Positions 59,913 through 64,000 of a DNA stretch of 64,000 nucleotides are shown here, one piece after another (the stretch's first letter is position 1; every line of letters begins with the position of its first letter). Source of the stretch: Paenibacillus harenae (GTDB lineage Bacteria > Bacillota > Bacilli > Paenibacillales > Paenibacillaceae); the NCBI RefSeq assembly GCF_030812415.1, contig NZ_JAUSST010000004.1:1-64000 (forward strand). Direction: 5' to 3'. The notes under the pieces were generated by a model. The model was not told the DNA's origin. It ran no database searches and worked only from the letters and a program-made list of their open reading frames with translations. The position numbers were made by a program, and so were the translations under genes.

Positions 59913-61253
59913 ATGAAAGCAAGAAAAAGCACCGCTATCGTTATCGTTACGTCGTTACTTGCGCTAATGTTATCCGCATGTGGGGGAGGCAACGGAGGGG
60001 ACAACGACGCGAACAAGGCGGACGCAAGCGGCAATACCGATTCCGCTGCCACCGGTAACGAGGCGGAGAAGGAAGTAAACTTAAAGTTCTGGGCTGCGCT
60101 CGATCCAAGCACGGATGAGGGAAAGACGATTCAAGCTAAAGTGAAGGAGTTCGACGAAGCGCATAAAAATATTAGCGTCGACCTTCAAGTCATTACGTAC
60201 GATATTTTGCATGACAAGCTGGTAGCTTCCATTAATGCCGGCGATGCGCCGGACATTAGCTGGGGCCTTGCGGAATGGTTCGGCGAATTTAACAACTTCG
60301 GCGCGCTTGCCGATCTGACGCCTTACGTGGACAAATGGGCGGATAAAAACAAAGTGTACGCGAACGTATGGGATGCCCTTAAAGTGGACGGCAAAGTAAT
60401 GGCTCTACCGAACTATTTGGGCATTCGCGCACTTCTCTATCATGAGCAAATACTAAAAGACGCCGGATTTGACGCACCTCCGGCAACATGGGACGAACTG
60501 CTTGCGATGAGTGCGGCCATCAAGGATAAAACAGGCAAAGAAGCGTATGGCATCGCCGGCGCAGGCGTCCGTTCGCCCCAAGAGCTTATTATGTATCTCG
60601 CGCAAAACGATGTTCAGCTAGCTAAAAAGATGGACGACGGCAAATACAAAAATACGTGGCTGGACAATCCCGACGAGTTAGCTAAAGCGACCGAGGTATT
60701 TAAATTTTATCAAGACTTGCAAGCTAATAAAACGATCACTGCCGACGCCAAAACTTGGGGCTGGGAAGAAGAGGACCAAAACTTCGTACTCGGCCAATAC
60801 GCAATGGTTGTCAACGGACCTTGGATCGAAGGACGCAGCACGGAAAATCCGGAAGGCATGAAAGACGTAAAAGTGGCAGCGCCGCCCTACAAAAAAACGC
60901 CTGCCACCTTTATGGAAATCGCGCCGCTCTACGTATACAACTCCGACCATCTCGATGCGACGTGGGAGCTTGCCCAGTTTCTTATGAGCGCGGATTACCA
61001 AAACGCGGTTAACCCGTCGAAAGCTCCGCGCAATGACGTCGTAAGCGAAGCAGGCTGGGGCAAAGACTTCATGGCTTTAGCCGATCAAGGTGTCGTATTC
61101 CCTACCGTTTCCTTGGGGGGCATTACGAAGGCGATGGAAGATGCGCTTGCGCGCACCATGCTGAAGAACGATTCTCCTGAATCTGTAGCCAAGTGGTTGG
61201 CGGAGGCGATAAACAAGAGCCTTGAAACCACGAATGAATTGAGCGGCAAATAA
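59913..61253 (+). CDS. sugar ABC transporter substrate-binding lipoprotein (cassette 3)
   Basis: This 446-residue family 1 solute-binding protein has signal peptide KARKSTAIVIVTSLLALMLS with lipobox LSAC (Cys about 22), a Gly/Asn/Asp-rich linker and a mature fold with NLKFWAALDPSTDEGKTIQA, PDISWGLAEWFGEF and VNGPWIEGR. The pattern is that of maltose/multiple-sugar binding proteins. AAAGGAGAGGGG precedes the ATG. A hairpin follows the stop, then the two permeases. Confidence 0.93.
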   Translation: MKARKSTAIVIVTSLLALMLSACGGGNGGDNDANKADASGNTDSAATGNEAEKEVNLKFWAALDPSTDEGKTIQAKVKEFDEAHKNISVDLQVITYDILHDKLVASINAGDAPDISWGLAEWFGEFNNFGALADLTPYVDKWADKNKVYANVWDALKVDGKVMALPNYLGIRALLYHEQILKDAGFDAPPATWDELLAMSAAIKDKTGKEAYGIAGAGVRSPQELIMYLAQNDVQLAKKMDDGKYKNTWLDNPDELAKATEVFKFYQDLQANKTITADAKTWGWEEEDQNFVLGQYAMVVNGPWIEGRSTENPEGMKDVKVAAPPYKKTPATFMEIAPLYVYNSDHLDATWELAQFLMSADYQNAVNPSKAPRNDVVSEAGWGKDFMALADQGVVFPTVSLGGITKAMEDALARTMLKNDSPESVAKWLAEAINKSLETTNELSGK

Positions 61254-61283
61254 AAATCGATCTCTAACTTGATAGCACGACCG

Positions 61284-61307
61284 AAGGGCAGGCTTGGCCT
61301 GCCCTTT
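61284..61307 (+). other. intercistronic hairpin after the cassette 3 lipoprotein gene
   Basis: AAGGGCAGG and CCTGCCCTT pair over CTTGG, then TCTATTCC. It separates the lipoprotein from the permeases. As in other importer operons, it may act as partial terminator or RNA-stabilising element that gives more binding protein than permease. Confidence 0.7.
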
Positions 61308-61334
61308 CTATTCCAACAGAATGCGGTGAGAGAG

Positions 61335-62288
61335 ATGAGAAACCCTATTGAAATAATCAAAACTGCGGGAAGTCGGAATCGCGCGGAACGTTCATTCAGA
61401 ATGACGTTAAGAGAAAGAAGGCTCAGGACGGCGGCCTATTGGTTTGTTCTGCCGGCTGCCCTGTTTTTTATATTGCTTAATGCCTATCCGTTGATAACCG
61501 TATTATGGGACAGCATTCATTTTAAAAATTTGCTCAATAAGTCGTTAAGCGGGTTTTCCGGTCTAAGCAACTTTAAGGAAGTCATTCATAATGAATATTT
61601 TGCGAAAGCGTTATGGAACACCGTCGTCTGGACCGTGCTCTCCGTCGCCGGCGAATATGCAATGGGTCTTGTGTCCGCCGTAGCGTTGAACCAGCAGGTG
61701 CGGGGCAGATCCCTATTTAGAGCGATCATCATTATTCCATGGGTTGTTCCGATCGTTATTGCAGGCATGACTTGGACTTGGATGCTGACGCCGGATTACG
61801 GCATTATTAATTTATGGCTTACGAAGCTCGGCATTATCGATAAACCGTATTATTGGTTAGGAGAGCTCGATACGGCATTGCTGACGGTTGTATTCGTCAA
61901 CATCTGGAGAAGCTTTCCGTTCTATACGATCAGCCTGCTGGCAAGCCTTCAGTCCGTATCACGCGATATGCTCGAGGCTGCGGCCATTGACGGAGCAGGC
62001 GTAAGAACCCGGTTCTTCCGCATTGTGATGCCGCAACTGAAGATCGTTTCGCTAACCGTTATTTTTATTCACGTTATCTGGACGGCAATCAACTTCGATT
62101 TCATTTGGGTCATGACGGAAGGCGGCCCGTTGTATGCTTCCGAGACGCTGCCCATTATGATCTACCGATATGCGATGGAATCCTATAATTTCGGAAATGC
62201 TTCCGCCCTGGCGTCGATGATGCTCGGATTTATGATTTGCGGATTTATTTTATATTATCTATTCAGCCAAAGGAAAAGTCGGACCTAA
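61335..62288 (+). CDS. sugar ABC transporter permease (MalF/UgpA-like, cassette 3)
   Basis: This 317-residue membrane subunit has six helices; the first is about 35-55 (AAYWFVLPAALFFILLNAYP). The EAA loop is LEAAAIDGAGVRTRFFRIV. ATG 61335 is preferred to the frame opening at 61269, which runs through the intercistronic hairpin; its RBS (GGTGAGAG) is mediocre, so a start at ATG 61401 remains possible. It pairs with the permease at 62315. Confidence 0.9.
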   Translation: MRNPIEIIKTAGSRNRAERSFRMTLRERRLRTAAYWFVLPAALFFILLNAYPLITVLWDSIHFKNLLNKSLSGFSGLSNFKEVIHNEYFAKALWNTVVWTVLSVAGEYAMGLVSAVALNQQVRGRSLFRAIIIIPWVVPIVIAGMTWTWMLTPDYGIINLWLTKLGIIDKPYYWLGELDTALLTVVFVNIWRSFPFYTISLLASLQSVSRDMLEAAAIDGAGVRTRFFRIVMPQLKIVSLTVIFIHVIWTAINFDFIWVMTEGGPLYASETLPIMIYRYAMESYNFGNASALASMMLGFMICGFILYYLFSQRKSRT

Positions 62289-62314
62289 CCGTTCGGATCG
62301 GAGTGTGAAAAAGA

Positions 62315-63160
62315 ATGTTAATAAGCCGCAGAAAACAACGATTGTTAACTTTTATTACTTACGCGGTACTCGTAGGTTTTGCCTTTTATTGCTTGTTTCC
62401 TTTTCTCTGGATGTTTGCAACTTCCTTGAAGCCGGATACGGAAATTCGGACATTGAACCCGAGCTTCTTCATTTCTAAACCTACCCTCAAGCACTTCGAC
62501 AACGTGCTTAACGGTTCGGCCTTCATCACTTTTTTCAAAAACAGCGTCTTCATTGCGGCCGTAACGACGGCGGCATCTCTAATGATCTCGATCTTCGCGG
62601 GATACGCGCTTAGCCGCTTTATCCGGTTCAAAGGCGTGAAAGCCTTCAGCGTGGCGATGCTCCTCTCGCAAATGATTCCGGGCGTTCTGCTGCTCATTCC
62701 GTTGTACCTCGTCATGAAAAACATGAACCTGATTAATACCTACTGGTCGTTGATATTAGCTTATACGACGTTTACCGTTCCGCTCTGCACGTTCATGATG
62801 AAAGGATTTTTCGATACGATTCCGTATGAAATGGAAGAATCGGCGGAAATCGACGGATGCTCGAGAGTAGGCATTATTTTTAGAATTTTGCTTCCGGTAT
62901 CGCTGCCAAGCTTGGTGGCTACTTCGTTATTCGCTTTTTTGAACGCTTGGAATGAATTCATGTTCGGATTTGTGTTCATAAATGACGAAGCGCATCGTAC
63001 ATTGACGCCGGGGGTCAGTCTGTTTAAAGGATTGTACCAGACGGATTGGGGCAGCATGATGGCAGCCTCCGTACTGAGCGTGCTTCCGATCGTTATCATA
63101 TTCGTATTCATGCAGCGTTTCCTTATCGAAGGGATGACGGCTGGCGCGGTGAAAGGATAA
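62315..63160 (+). CDS. sugar ABC transporter permease (MalG/UgpE-like, cassette 3)
   Basis: This 281-residue membrane subunit has six helices and the EAA loop MEESAEIDGCSRVGIIFRIL. It ends with FLIEGMTAGAVKG as in MalG relatives. CGGAG lies about 13 bases before the ATG. With the upstream permease it forms the channel; the shared ATPase must come from elsewhere. Confidence 0.92.
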   Translation: MLISRRKQRLLTFITYAVLVGFAFYCLFPFLWMFATSLKPDTEIRTLNPSFFISKPTLKHFDNVLNGSAFITFFKNSVFIAAVTTAASLMISIFAGYALSRFIRFKGVKAFSVAMLLSQMIPGVLLLIPLYLVMKNMNLINTYWSLILAYTTFTVPLCTFMMKGFFDTIPYEMEESAEIDGCSRVGIIFRILLPVSLPSLVATSLFAFLNAWNEFMFGFVFINDEAHRTLTPGVSLFKGLYQTDWGSMMAASVLSVLPIVIIFVFMQRFLIEGMTAGAVKG

Positions 63161-63223
63161 GCAGCCCTGTCGCGATTTCATTATTTTAGAGAAAACGGAC
63201 TCGTCATTCTTATCGAAACGACC

Positions 63224-63249
63224 GAAGGGCTTAATCAGCGTAGCCCTTC
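63224..63249 (+). terminator. hairpin after cassette 3
   Basis: GAAGGGCT and AGCCCTTC form a perfect 8-bp stem over a ten-base loop 63 bases after the last permease. No clear T tract follows on either strand, so its efficiency as a terminator is doubtful. Confidence 0.5.
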
Positions 63250-63311
63250 CGCCCCATACTCGGCGCGGGTGTACGAATTAAAGGTAAGCAGGTAAAAAGT
63301 TCTTTGGTTTC

Positions 63312-63527
63312 TTACCGCCTTCTGAGCTCGAAGAACTCGCAAGCGTTTCGCTTATGATACGTAATATCGCTGACGCTCGATTGCGTAACGACGGTCGAAT
63401 CGTCGAAGCGTACGACGACGGTGCTTCCTTCGATAATATGATTATTTTGGAAAACGCGGATTTTGAGCTGTTTTTGGATGACTTCCTCGAAGTCGCTATC
63501 TGTAAAGAGTCGTCGATTGACGGACAT
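63312..63527 (-). CDS. unrecognised small protein
   Basis: This 71-residue soluble protein begins MSVNRRLFTDSDFEEVIQKQ, has a beta-rich centre (IIEGSTVVVRFDDSTVVTQS) and ends CEFFELRRR. ATG 63527 has AAGGAG nine bases upstream on the minus strand; a GTG at 63545 is the alternative. It has no membrane segment. I do not recognise the family. It stands alone between the third importer cassette and a divergent isomerase-like gene. Confidence 0.6.
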   Translation of the reverse strand: MSVNRRLFTDSDFEEVIQKQLKIRVFQNNHIIEGSTVVVRFDDSTVVTQSSVSDITYHKRNACEFFELRRR

Positions 63528-63730
63528 AAGTATAAACTCCTTCACTATCGATCTCCATTTGTATGGATCGTATGCAATGTAATGACTTGTCTAGTCTACA
63601 AGCGATAGCAACCACAGTCAAATAGGCGAGCCATAAAGGCAAAGCTAAGCGAAGAGAAGGGCCGTCCGATATGGTAAGATGAGGACAGAAACGATCGATA
63701 GGTTCGATAACGACGATAACGAGGTGGCTC

Positions 63731-64000
63731 ATGAAATTTTCAGTATTTACGGTAATGCTTCCCGATTGCTCGCAGCAGCGTACGTTGGAACTGCTTCGCG
63801 CGAATGGCTATGACGGCGTAGAATGGCGGTTCACGAAGACGAATCCGGCTAAACGCGACGAAGCGCCTTCGTTCTGGGGCAACAACTTGTCCACCGTCGA
63901 GACGGACAGTACAGAAGCCGAGCTGCTAGAGCTTAAGCAATTGACGGAGGCGGCTGGTCTAGTCGTGCCGAATGTGGCAGCGTACATCGGAAGCGGCGAT
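63731..64000 (+). CDS. sugar phosphate isomerase/epimerase, TIM barrel (partial)
   Basis: The first 90 residues of a protein cut by the window end read KFSVFTVMLPDCSQQRTLEL, then LRANGYDGVEWRFTKT, and ELKQLTEAAGLVVPNVAAYI. The spacing of GYDGVEWR after the first strand is typical of xylose isomerase-like TIM barrels (AP endonuclease 2 family, IolE/IolI-like), which isomerise or epimerise sugars. GAGGTGG lies just before the ATG. Its position beside a sugar importer cassette fits a catabolic role. Confidence 0.82.
   Translation, partial: MKFSVFTVMLPDCSQQRTLELLRANGYDGVEWRFTKTNPAKRDEAPSFWGNNLSTVETDSTEAELLELKQLTEAAGLVVPNVAAYIGSGD

Overview
The window looks like a chromosomal segment of a spore-forming, low-GC Gram-positive rod of the Paenibacillaceae (Paenibacillus or a close relative). 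The grounds are a trnD-like tRNA array behind a 23S gene, a small acid-soluble spore protein (sspI), a collagen-like putative spore-surface protein, strong AGGAGG ribosome binding sites with frequent TTG/GTG starts, and above all several YesM/YesN-type two-component systems fused into operons with ATPase-less sugar ABC importers, a hallmark of that family. No phage, insertion sequence, CRISPR array or plasmid functions were seen.

Layout. 1-1789: 3' end of a 23S rRNA gene and 16 tRNAs, closed by a terminator. 1.9-5.5 kb: a GntR/YtrA-regulated pair of ABC exporters. 5.7-12.8 kb: first YesMN two-component system with an LplBC-type importer and lipoprotein. 13.0-17.1 kb: envelope-stress module (small membrane protein, PspA, PspC, second PspA, LiaS/LiaR-like two-component system). 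17.1-20.0 kb: mobB, two unrecognised proteins and a YwmB-like protein. 20.1-23.3 kb: zwf and prfC. 23.7-27.9 kb: LacI-controlled operon of two Gfo/Idh/MocA dehydrogenases around a ThuA-like protein. 28.1-31.8 kb: glycine betaine importer opuAA-AB-AC, divergent from a GbsR-type repressor. 32.0-35.1 kb: orphan phnM, sspI, an RCK potassium-channel regulator and a SpoU rRNA methyltransferase. 35.2-38.4 kb: a TetR gene, an NAD-binding epimerase-like gene and a multicopper oxidase, all carrying related operators. 38.5-40.5 kb: a GT2-GtrA fusion with a phosphodiester glycosidase-like membrane protein. 40.8-43.6 kb: a GNAT acetyltransferase, then an FAD oxidoreductase and a TetR gene with two matching operators. 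43.8-50.5 kb: second YesMN-importer cassette. 50.6-51.5 kb: collagen-like protein. 51.7-56.2 kb: a BceRS-BceAB antimicrobial-peptide resistance module. 56.5-63.2 kb: third YesMN-importer cassette. 63.3-64 kb: a small unknown gene and the start of a TIM-barrel sugar isomerase.

Themes. Carbohydrate acquisition (three sensor-importer cassettes, two dehydrogenases, ThuA, a TIM-barrel isomerase) and cell-envelope or antibiotic stress (Ytr-like exporters, PspA/LiaSR-like module, BceRSAB) dominate. None of the three importers has its own ATPase, so they presumably share an MsmX-type ATPase encoded elsewhere. Many starts given here differ from the longest ORF because a well-placed ribosome binding site decides an internal codon. 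All functions are assigned by reading motifs; no database search was run.
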